DNA of 11,898 nucleotides from Phycisphaerae bacterium (lineage in GTDB: Bacteria; Planctomycetota; Phycisphaerae; Phycisphaerales; SM1A02). The notes under the pieces were generated by a model. The model was not told the origin of the DNA and did not search any database. It saw only the letters and a program-made list of their open reading frames with translations. Shown here in pieces: positions 6,966 to 11,898 of this stretch. Numbering within the stretch: the first letter of the stretch is position 1; each line of letters begins with the position of its first letter. Location: assembly GCA_002862325.1 (NCBI GenBank), contig PKCT01000164.1, forward strand, positions 1 through 11,898, written 5' to 3'. The translations under genes and the position numbers were made by a program.

Positions 6966-6987
6966 GATGATGGTCGAGGGACGCTGA

Positions 6988-8682
6988 TCAGCTGTTGCAG
7001 ACCGGGCAGTTGGCGAGCGCGGCATCGGCACAGATCTGGTCCCACTCGGTGTCGCAGCAGTAGGCGTCGGCACCGCAGATGAGCGCTTGGCACTCGGATT
7101 CTTCGCACCCGGGCGAACCGTTCGAGATGCAACAGTCGCCGCTGCCTCCCCCGCCGTCCCCGCACTGACCGGTCGCGTCGCAGCAGACGCCGTCCCAGGC
7201 GGTGTCGCAGCAGTACGGATCAGCGGCGCAGATCGGCTCGCAGACCGCCGCGTCGTCGCATCCCGGTGTGCCGTTGGCGGTGAAGCACGATCCTGCATTG
7301 GGATCTCCGCACGGCCCTTCGCCGCATCCGGGGACCGGCTCGTTGATGCACGTTCCGTCGACGCAGGTGTCGATGGTGCACGGGTCGCCGTCGTTGCAAT
7401 CGACGCCCTCGCACGGATCGACCGGACACGGCCCCCACGCGGCGATCAGAAGTCCGACGTCGGAGCTGTCCACGATGTCATTGCCGTCGAAGTCGGAGCA
7501 GCAGGGCTGCTCGGGATCGTCGCTGCATGGTCCCCAGGCCGCGAAGAGGACGCCGAGGTCGGCGCTGTCGACGACGCCATCATTGAGGATGTCGCCGCTG
7601 CAGCCTGCTGGACAACCCGGCCCGGAGCTGTAGAGCAGCGGTCGGTAGTTCAACAACGTGCATCGCATCCGGTTGATCTGCTCGACCGTGAATCTCGCCA
7701 TGCACGAATCGTCGGAATAGTCCATGTAGTTGTCGATCGGATCGAGCGAGCCGCAGGTGGACGGATTGCCACCGTCACACGAGAAGTTGGGGCCGCTCTC
7801 ATCGTTGGTATCGCAGATCAGATCACCGGCGCCGTAGCAGCTCCCGCCGGCGCACCCGCCTTGAAAGGTATGGTAGAGGCCGAGATAATGACCCACTTCG
7901 TGCGTCAAGGTGCGCCCCATGTCGTACGGGGGTCCGTAGGGACCGTCCTCACCGTAGGTCGACCAGAGCACGACGATGCGATCGTCGACCGCGCCCACAT
8001 GACCGGGCTCCGCGGGGAATCCATTGACGTAGCCGAGCGCGCCGCTCGCCGTGTTGGTGTAGATGTTGCAGTATCGATTCGTGTCCCACGCGAGCGAGTC
8101 CCAGTAGTTGCCCCCGTCGTTGAACCAGGTCGAGTTGGCCGAACGGGTGATGCCGTTGGTGGCGTTCCCCTGGGGATCGACGTCGGCGAGATAGAACTCG
8201 ATCCTGGCCTCGGTGCCGTTGCCGCCCGGCGTCCCGAGAAGCGCGTTCATGTCCTCGTTCAGAATGCGAATGCCGCTCTCGACCTGGGCGTCGGAGATGT
8301 TGCCCTGGCTCCCCGAGGCGTCGGTGATGACGTGCACGACGCAGGGAATGCGATAGATCGCGACCGAAGGGTCGTAGGTTCCGCTGATAGACGTGTTTCC
8401 AAGCGAGCAGTCGGCGGGTGAGATGCCCCTGAACCCGAACGGGGCCTGGTCCTCAGGCCCGCCGGGAGCCGCATCCGGCGAGGGCGTCAGGCACTTGTGG
8501 TTGGGATCGAAGAGACCGGAACGATGAAACGCCCGCCAGTTCTCGAAGGTCTGCCCTTTGAACTCGACGGATCCGTCGGCGTGCTGCCAGGGCTTCTCCG
8601 GGGACTGGGCCGCGACCGAGGCCGTCACGCCCACGCACAGTCCGGCTCCGAGGTTCAGTATGGCGTTGCCGCGATATCTCAT
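6988..8682 (-). CDS. Secreted M43 (pappalysin-like) zinc metalloprotease with dockerin-like and Cys-rich repeats
   Basis: A 564-aa exported endopeptidase. The signal peptide is about 1-25 (cleavage near SVAAQ). The catalytic domain spans about 100-345. The zinc motif is H261-E-V-G-H265-Y-L-G-L-Y-H271, and the Met-turn is N319-Y-M320-D-Y in DNYMDYSDDSC. This extended HExxHxxGxxH plus Met-turn defines metzincins of the pappalysin/M43B type. Residues 362-420 hold two EF-hand/dockerin-like repeats ending DLGVLFAAWGPC and DVGLLIAAWGPC. Then comes a CNDGDPC-type Cys segment (424-458) and two WDxxC repeats (about 463-500 and 515-551). Many cysteines imply disulfides outside the cytoplasm. The frame is open for 118 codons upstream, but AGGAGGA (plus 8691-8697) sits eight bases before this ATG and a signal peptide follows directly. 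The substrate is unknown; it may degrade extracellular protein or process surface proteins. Confidence 0.93.
   Translation of the reverse strand: MRYRGNAILNLGAGLCVGVTASVAAQSPEKPWQHADGSVEFKGQTFENWRAFHRSGLFDPNHKCLTPSPDAAPGGPEDQAPFGFRGISPADCSLGNTSISGTYDPSVAIYRIPCVVHVITDASGSQGNISDAQVESGIRILNEDMNALLGTPGGNGTEARIEFYLADVDPQGNATNGITRSANSTWFNDGGNYWDSLAWDTNRYCNIYTNTASGALGYVNGFPAEPGHVGAVDDRIVVLWSTYGEDGPYGPPYDMGRTLTHEVGHYLGLYHTFQGGCAGGSCYGAGDLICDTNDESGPNFSCDGGNPSTCGSLDPIDNYMDYSDDSCMARFTVEQINRMRCTLLNYRPLLYSSGPGCPAGCSGDILNDGVVDSADLGVLFAAWGPCSDDPEQPCCSDFDGNDIVDSSDVGLLIAAWGPCPVDPCEGVDCNDGDPCTIDTCVDGTCINEPVPGCGEGPCGDPNAGSCFTANGTPGCDDAAVCEPICAADPYCCDTAWDGVCCDATGQCGDGGGGSGDCCISNGSPGCEESECQALICGADAYCCDTEWDQICADAALANCPVCNS
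7122..7300 (-). repeat. Intragenic duplicated Cys-rich WDxxC repeat units (protein level)
   Basis: Two copies in the C-terminus of the metalloprotease share the pattern C-x2-NGxPGC-x(4-5)-C-x3-IC-x-AD-x-YCCDT-x-WD-x2-C. The first is at about residues 463-500 and the second at about 515-551, joined by a Gly-rich linker (508-514). Coordinates are approximate. Confidence 0.7.
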
Positions 8683-8690
8683 GTGATCTC

Positions 8691-8697
8691 TCCTCCT
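8691..8697 (-). promoter_or_regulatory. Strong Shine-Dalgarno AGGAGGA deciding the metalloprotease start
   Basis: Read on the minus strand, AGGAGGA is followed by eight bases and the ATG at 8682. It selects the 564-aa form with a signal peptide over longer in-frame starts up to 9036, which would overlap the divergent sulfotransferase gene. Confidence 0.8.
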
Positions 8698-8905
8698 GCG
8701 GACGACCTCCATCGAAGCAGCTGCCTCCAGCGACATGTCGTATCCGAGGCGCGAAAAAACCCGCGCAAATCCCACCCTAGCAGGTTGTCTGGAAACATTG
8801 AAAGGAAATCCCGCCCCCCGGCCACTCGCTCCCAAGCACCTCAAAATCGTCGAGGAGCGCCTCGCGTCGCCGGGGGTCCACCACCAATCGATGAATATTC
8901 GATCT

Positions 8906-8931
8906 ATCGTGGACGCTCGCCCATCCACGAT
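8906..8931. repeat. Inverted repeat (8-bp arms) just before the sulfotransferase gene
   Basis: The arms atcgtgga (8906-8913) and tccacgat (8924-8931) are perfect reverse complements around a 10-base loop, ending 22 bp before the ATG at 8954. This could be an operator or a hairpin in the mRNA leader. The gene lacks a visible Shine-Dalgarno. No T tract follows, so it is not a terminator. Confidence 0.4.
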
Positions 8932-8953
8932 CCCGTGATCCCCTGGAACCTCG

Positions 8954-9979
8954 ATGCCCCAAGGCCCCCCACCCATCCTCGTCCATGTGCCGAAATCCGG
9001 AGGCACCACGCTCATCATGGCGGTGACCGGTGGCAAGCGTCCGCCCCCGGTCGGCGACGCCTACCGGCACGTCTACTGGAACGTCGACCGGACCCGCATG
9101 CATTCCAACGCGGGCAATCTCTTCACGGATGACGGCGTCGCGAGATACCGGGGGAGGACCAGGATCCTGACCGTTCGACGACCGCTCGACCGGCTGGAGT
9201 CGGAGTTCGGATTCCTCGGAAACCGCGAGGAGTTCCGCGATCTGTGGAAGACGATGTCGGGGACGAGCTATCCCCAGTCCTTTCGCGACTTCATCGAGCA
9301 ACCAGGCGCAACCGACGCCACGACGAAGTTCCTGCTCGGCCGCGATCTCTACGATCCGACGCCGGTGGAGGACGCCGACGTCGAGCGCATCATCCGGCAT
9401 CTCCGGGACGAGGAATTCGTCTTTGGGCTCACCGAGGAGATGCCCTCGACCATGCGAAACATCCAGTCGAGATGCGGTATCGACTTCGATCGGACCCTCA
9501 CTCGATATCGCACGAGCCTCTACAAGCCCGAACGCGATCCGGACTGGTCCGCGATCGAAGAGGCGTTCGCGAGGCACAATCGGAACGACCTCAGGGTTCA
9601 TGCCGAAGTCAGTCGGCGGTTCGCCCGACAGGTGGACGAGCTCCCTCCGGGTGATGCTCCGATCTTCGAAGGCGGACGGTACGACTCGGTGTTCCTGTTC
9701 ACCTCGGGAGGGAACGTACGAACCCCGTTCGAGATCTTCATCAACGATCTGGGCGACCCGGCCGAGTGCTACGCGTGGATCGACCAGAGAAGGGAAAGGC
9801 TCATGGCGATCCAGCAGGATGCGATCCGTTCGTCCGACCGGGACCCCCGGCGATTCCTCGTCACGTGGCTGCATGCGGTCGCTCGAAACTTCCCCGAACT
9901 CGATCTCGACGTGGGATCGATCGACGAATCGGATCCATTGAGCACCGTCCAGCGACTCTGCCGGAGCAGGTTCGGCTGA
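8954..9979 (+). CDS. Sulfotransferase family protein (PAPS-dependent, Sulfotransfer_2-like)
   Basis: A 341-aa cytosolic-looking protein without signal peptide or membrane helix. The N-terminus ILVHVPKSGGTTL (8-20) is the 5'-phosphosulfate-binding loop of the sulfotransferase superfamily (PKxGGTxL). ILTVRRPLDRLESEF (71-85) matches the 3'-phosphate-binding strand, normally 'RDPxxRxxSxY', with Arg75/Arg76 and Ser83 as candidate ligands. The middle segment YPQSFRDFIEQP and the later FVFGLTEEM are also of the family type. Such enzymes move sulfate from PAPS to carbohydrates or lipids; the acceptor cannot be told from sequence. The C-terminal ~100 residues are not recognised. The ATG at 8954 has no clear Shine-Dalgarno, but it lies right before the PSB loop as in relatives. 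The gene is divergent from the metalloprotease, with a hemolysin III-type gene downstream after 73 bp. Confidence 0.82.
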   Translation: MPQGPPPILVHVPKSGGTTLIMAVTGGKRPPPVGDAYRHVYWNVDRTRMHSNAGNLFTDDGVARYRGRTRILTVRRPLDRLESEFGFLGNREEFRDLWKTMSGTSYPQSFRDFIEQPGATDATTKFLLGRDLYDPTPVEDADVERIIRHLRDEEFVFGLTEEMPSTMRNIQSRCGIDFDRTLTRYRTSLYKPERDPDWSAIEEAFARHNRNDLRVHAEVSRRFARQVDELPPGDAPIFEGGRYDSVFLFTSGGNVRTPFEIFINDLGDPAECYAWIDQRRERLMAIQQDAIRSSDRDPRRFLVTWLHAVARNFPELDLDVGSIDESDPLSTVQRLCRSRFG

Positions 9980-10056
9980 TGCTGATCGGCCGACTGCTCG
10001 CACGCGCCTCGAACCGAATCCCTTCCCAGTTCATCTCCGAAGTCCCACTGCCATGA
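9979..10056 (+). CDS. Possible 25-aa relay ORF bridging the sulfotransferase and hemolysin III-type genes
   Basis: An ATG at 9979-9981 shares its A with the sulfotransferase TGA (9977-9979). The frame runs 25 codons (MLIGRLLARASNRIPSQF...) and ends with TGA at 10054-10056, overlapping the ATG (10053-10055) of the next gene as ATGA. GGAGCAGG (9963-9970) lies at Shine-Dalgarno distance, whereas the downstream gene has no visible site of its own. The peptide has no known domain. Its likely role, if real, is translational coupling: ribosomes finish one frame and restart on the next. It could also be a chance frame in high-GC DNA, so confidence is low. Confidence 0.35.
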   Translation: MLIGRLLARASNRIPSQFISEVPLP

Positions 10057-10721
10057 CGCTGGCCGAGACCGACAACACGCTCGAATCCCCCCAACCGTCC
10101 TCTGCACGACGGCGGGAAGAGGCCTGGAACGCCATCACGCACGGGCTGGGATTCGTGTTCGCGGCCGCCGCGTTGCCGATTCTCCTCGTCAGCGTCGACC
10201 GCACGAGCCCCGCCGCGCTCTTCGGGGTCGCCGTCTTCGGAGGATCGATGCTGGTGATGCTGGCCGCATCCACGACCTACCACGCGAGCACGTCCCCGAG
10301 TCGACGCCGTCGGTGGCGGATCGCGGACCACGCCTCGATCTACCTGCTCATCGCCGGAAGCTACACCCCCCTGTGCCTGACGTCGCTCCGAGGTCCATGG
10401 GGTTGGAGTCTTCTCGCGACGGTCTGGGTCATGGCGATCGCGGGGGTCGTCCTCAAGCTTCGATTCACCGGGCGATACGACCGACTGTCGACCGCGATGT
10501 ACCTCGTCATGGGCTGGCTCTGCATCTTCGCGGTCGTCCCGATGCTCCGTCTCCTGAACGCATCGACCCTGATCGCGCTCCTCGTCGCAGGCGCCGCATT
10601 CACGATCGGGGTCGGGTTCTACCTCCGGGACGATCGCCGCGGGTTCCATGTGGCCTGGCACGGCTTCGTCCTCCTCGGATGCGCAGGCCTCTACGCGGCG
10701 ATGTTCCTCGAACTCGCCTAG
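10053..10721 (+). CDS. Hemolysin III / PAQR-family membrane protein
   Basis: A 222-aa seven-helix membrane protein of the HlyIII/YqfA (PAQR) family. After a polar N-terminus come EEAWNAITHGLGF (22-34), STTYHAS (73-79), DHASIYLLIAGSYTP (92-106), MGW (153-155) and FHVAWHGFVLLG (198-209). His77, Asp92, His199 and His203 are candidate zinc ligands as in PAQR receptors. Members are related to adiponectin receptors, which have hydrolase activity on lipids; the 'hemolysin' label comes from one early member, and the bacterial role is mostly tied to membrane lipid homeostasis. Length is normal and all helices look intact. No Shine-Dalgarno is visible before the ATG, fitting coupling to the short ORF upstream. 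A GC hairpin (10730-10753) follows the stop. Confidence 0.93.
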   Translation: MTLAETDNTLESPQPSSARRREEAWNAITHGLGFVFAAAALPILLVSVDRTSPAALFGVAVFGGSMLVMLAASTTYHASTSPSRRRRWRIADHASIYLLIAGSYTPLCLTSLRGPWGWSLLATVWVMAIAGVVLKLRFTGRYDRLSTAMYLVMGWLCIFAVVPMLRLLNASTLIALLVAGAAFTIGVGFYLRDDRRGFHVAWHGFVLLGCAGLYAAMFLELA

Positions 10722-10729
10722 CCGGAGCG

Positions 10730-10753
10730 CCGCGGGCCTCTCAGCTCCCGCGG
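10730..10753 (+). terminator. GC hairpin after the hemolysin III-type gene, weak terminator candidate
   Basis: The arms ccgcggg (10730-10736) and cccgcgg (10747-10753) enclose a 10-base loop, starting nine bases after the stop. No T tract follows, so it could stabilise the 3' end rather than terminate. Confidence 0.3.
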
Positions 10754-10771
10754 ACCACGACGACCTCCGAC

Positions 10772-10797
10772 TGCTCGGAATTTTGCTCGGAATTTTG
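10772..10797 (+). repeat. 12-bp tandem repeat (tgctcggaattt) x2 in the leader of the dockerin-repeat gene
   Basis: The unit tgctcggaattt occurs at 10772-10783 and 10784-10795, with a partial third copy of two bases. It is AT-richer than its surroundings and runs directly into a TTGACA hexamer (10795-10800). Confidence 0.75.
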
Positions 10798-10815
10798 ACA
10801 CCGACCAACCGGTGT
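10795..10815 (+). promoter_or_regulatory. TTGACA hexamer overlapping an inverted repeat, candidate promoter/operator
   Basis: TTGACA (10795-10800) is a perfect -35 match, but no convincing -10 lies 16-18 bp downstream. An inverted repeat with arms acaccg (10798-10803) and cggtgt (10810-10815) overlaps it. It lies about 150-170 bp upstream of the ATG at 10968. The combination suggests a regulated promoter read by an alternative sigma factor or activator, but this is weak. Confidence 0.3.
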
Positions 10816-10879
10816 CGGCGAAACCCCTCGTCCAGTCGACGATGCATTTCCGCGGTCTGGTCCGGTCAAGAGATTTCAC

Positions 10880-10897
10880 GTCGGCGACGGAGCCGAC
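10880..10897 (+). other. Small hairpin in the presumed 5' leader of the dockerin-repeat gene
   Basis: The arms gtcggc (10880-10885) and gccgac (10892-10897) enclose gacgga, about 70 bp before the ATG. It is followed by gaaaggg. It may be part of a structured leader; I do not recognise a known riboswitch class. Confidence 0.3.
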
Positions 10898-10967
10898 GAA
10901 AGGGTTTCAGGTCTCTCGAAGGCCTTCTTCCGCGAGAAATCGCACACAAGTCTGGGGAACACAGAAC

Positions 10968-11507
10968 ATGAACCGAATCGCCCTTTTCAGGGCAGGGATC
11001 GCCCTGCCGCTCGTATTGGCCGCATTGAGCGGCACCGCCACCGCAACCGACGATGAGATCGTCGCCACGATCGGTGAGAAGCGGGTCAAGGCCACCGTGG
11101 ACGCGTCCACGAAGGAGGTCAAGTCCGCGAGGGTGGAGCGCAAGGGACAGTCGACGGGCGACTGGTCGAAGGAGGAGGCCGACACGGAGACGCTCACCGA
11201 ATCACTCGAGCGCGAGGTTGTCGTACTCCCCGCTTCCTTCGCGGACTGCAACGGCAACGGTCTCGACGACTTGGTCGAGATCGCCGACGGCAACCCCGAC
11301 CTGAACCTCAACCTCGTTCCAGACTCCTGCGAGTACGGGTACGGAGATCTCAATCTCGACGGCAGCATCGATGATCGAGACGTCTTCATCGTGTTCGGCT
11401 GGTTCGCGGCGCCATTCCCGATCTTCGGCGATCTCAACGAAGACGGCTTCGTTGACGCCTCAGATCTTGGGATCGTCCTCGCCAGATGGGGCTCGAGTCC
11501 CTTCTGA
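10968..11507 (+). CDS. Small exported protein with dockerin-like Ca-binding repeats
   Basis: A 179-aa protein. The signal peptide is about 1-26 (IALPLVLAALSGTATA|TDDE). A strongly charged, Lys/Glu-rich domain (about 28-86; KSARVERKG, WSKEEADTETLTESLERE) has no family I recognise. Three acidic loops follow: DCNGNGLDDLVEI (93-105), DLNLDGSIDDRDV (127-139) and DLNEDGFVDASDL (155-167). The last two are dockerin/EF-hand-like Ca sites, and the protein ends GIVLARWGSSPF. The same loop style appears in the metalloprotease at 6988-8682 and is common in Phycisphaerae exported proteins. I chose the ATG at 10968 because GGGGA (10954-10958) precedes it and the signal peptide starts there; the frame is open further upstream to 10812, but that part is leader DNA. 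A strong terminator follows, so it is likely monocistronic. Binding partners (cohesins) are not present. Confidence 0.85.
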   Translation: MNRIALFRAGIALPLVLAALSGTATATDDEIVATIGEKRVKATVDASTKEVKSARVERKGQSTGDWSKEEADTETLTESLEREVVVLPASFADCNGNGLDDLVEIADGNPDLNLNLVPDSCEYGYGDLNLDGSIDDRDVFIVFGWFAAPFPIFGDLNEDGFVDASDLGIVLARWGSSPF

Positions 11508-11537
11508 GTCACGGTGACGATCCGTCAGAGCCTTCAT

Positions 11538-11573
11538 CGGAACGGACCGCGGTCACGCGGTCCGTTCCGTTTT
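11538..11573 (+). terminator. Rho-independent terminator after the dockerin-repeat gene
   Basis: The arms cggaacggaccgcg (11538-11551) and its perfect reverse complement (11556-11569) enclose the loop gtca and are followed by TTTT (11570-11573). It starts 30 bp after the stop. It abuts the stop codon of the converging aat gene, but on that strand no T tract follows. Confidence 0.9.
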
Positions 11574-11898
11574 CATTCAGACGACGGATTCTCATCGATG
11601 CTTGGCCACGTCATCGGACGGGAGATCGCGGCCGCGAACCGAGTCCGATACGACGCGTCCGGAAGGGCGACCACCCCGAACTGACTGAGATGGTCGTTCT
11701 CGAACTGGACATCAAAGAGGACGCAACCGGCCCCGTGGAGTCGGCGGAGCGTCTGCACCAGGACGACCTTGCTCGCATCGGTCCCACCTTGACGGGGACG
11801 ACTGAACATCGACTCCGCCATGAACGCCGAACCGATGCACACTCCGTAGAGCCCACCCACCAGACGATCTCCCAACCACGCCTCGACACTGTGGGCCA
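11573..11898 (-). CDS. aat: Leucyl/phenylalanyl-tRNA-protein transferase, C-terminal part (start outside window)
   Basis: A partial gene; the minus frame is open to the right edge. The visible 108 residues begin AHSVEAWLGDRLVGGLYGV and continue IGSAFMAESMFSRPRQGGTDASK, then VQTLRRLHGAGCVLFDVQFENDHLSQFG. This is the conserved heart of Aat: 'HxxSVExW..LVGGLYG', 'GESMFS', 'ASK.AL..L' and 'DxQxxxxHLxSLG'. The enzyme attaches Leu or Phe from aminoacyl-tRNA to proteins with N-terminal Arg or Lys, marking them for ClpS/ClpAP degradation (N-degron pathway, cytosol). A Met in place of the usual Gly/Phe in AFMAESMF is a small variation. The C-terminus after PDASYRTRFAAAI is short, as is normal. Its stop overlaps the T tract of the neighbouring terminator. 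Confidence 0.95.
   Translation of the reverse strand, partial: AHSVEAWLGDRLVGGLYGVCIGSAFMAESMFSRPRQGGTDASKVVLVQTLRRLHGAGCVLFDVQFENDHLSQFGVVALPDASYRTRFAAAISRPMTWPSIDENPSSE

Larger units (their letters stand above)
6594..6987. other. 394-bp intergenic region without a supportable gene
   Basis: The region lies between the 5' end of the 189-aa exported protein gene and the 3' end of the metalloprotease, both on the minus strand, so it should hold a promoter and possibly a terminator. Visible structure is the paired 9-bp repeat at 6679-6702 and the small GC hairpin at 6952-6965. Short open frames here (for example 6719-6952 on the plus strand) have no ribosome-binding site, no recognisable domain and no coding-like composition. 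Confidence 0.5.

Noticed and set aside
7087..8421. 444-codon plus-strand open frame
   Set aside because: It is antisense to the metalloprotease and Val/Ala/Arg-rich with no domain.
8777..10003. 408-codon minus-strand open frame
   Set aside because: It is antisense to the sulfotransferase gene and has no motifs.
1..11898. CRISPR array, tRNA, rRNA, insertion sequence, toxin-antitoxin or defence island
   Set aside because: No repeat-spacer pattern, transposase motif, tRNA-like cloverleaf or defence protein motif was recognised on either strand.

Overview
The window looks like a chromosomal segment of a planctomycete, most likely class Phycisphaerae. This is inferred from the protein style and high G+C, not from a marker gene. 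The clues are dockerin-like EF-hand repeats ending in the 'DxxDLGxLxxxWG' style, Cys-rich repeats with a WDxxC core, and exported proteins with a VPxPA / hydrophobic / poly-Arg tail (a PEP-CTERM-like sorting signal). Everything seen is chromosomal housekeeping plus secreted or surface proteins. I see no transposase, phage gene, CRISPR array, rRNA or tRNA.

Left part (1-3015). The window opens with the C-terminal part of a GT90/CAP10-like glycosyltransferase on the plus strand. It converges on a minus-strand class B penicillin-binding protein (210-2267). The glycosyltransferase appears to lose its tail at about nucleotide 150. The PBP stops just before the region that should carry its KTG motif. 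Both 3' ends fail in the same ~100 bp, next to a 16-bp GC palindrome, which points to a deletion, rearrangement, indel or assembly fault. Upstream of the PBP on the same strand is a UPF0173-type metallo-beta-lactamase-fold hydrolase (2338-3015).

Middle (3146-6593). A divergent promoter region separates the hydrolase from ychF (ribosome-binding ATPase), followed by a DoxX-like membrane protein and a small two-helix membrane protein. A perfect 20-bp-stem hairpin (5175-5216) closes this unit. Two minus-strand paralogues (5237-5809 and 6024-6593) follow. Each has an N-terminal signal, a conserved FTDVDDxLADFESVAL core and a sorting-like tail.

Right part (6594-11898). A 394-bp gap is followed by a large secreted M43/pappalysin-like metalloprotease on the minus strand (6988-8682) with dockerin-like and Cys-rich repeats. 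Divergent from it are a sulfotransferase-like gene (8954-9979) and a hemolysin III/PAQR-type membrane protein (10053-10721). A possible 25-codon ORF sits exactly between them, overlapping the stop of the first and the start of the second. Next comes a small exported dockerin-repeat protein (10968-11507) with a long, repeat-bearing leader and a strong terminator. The window ends in the 3' part of aat (leucyl/phenylalanyl-tRNA-protein transferase) on the minus strand.

No complete new multi-gene system is evident. The observations most worth a second look are the double truncation at the left edge, the tandem sorting-signal paralogues, the two dockerin-bearing exported proteins, and the translational-relay ORF.
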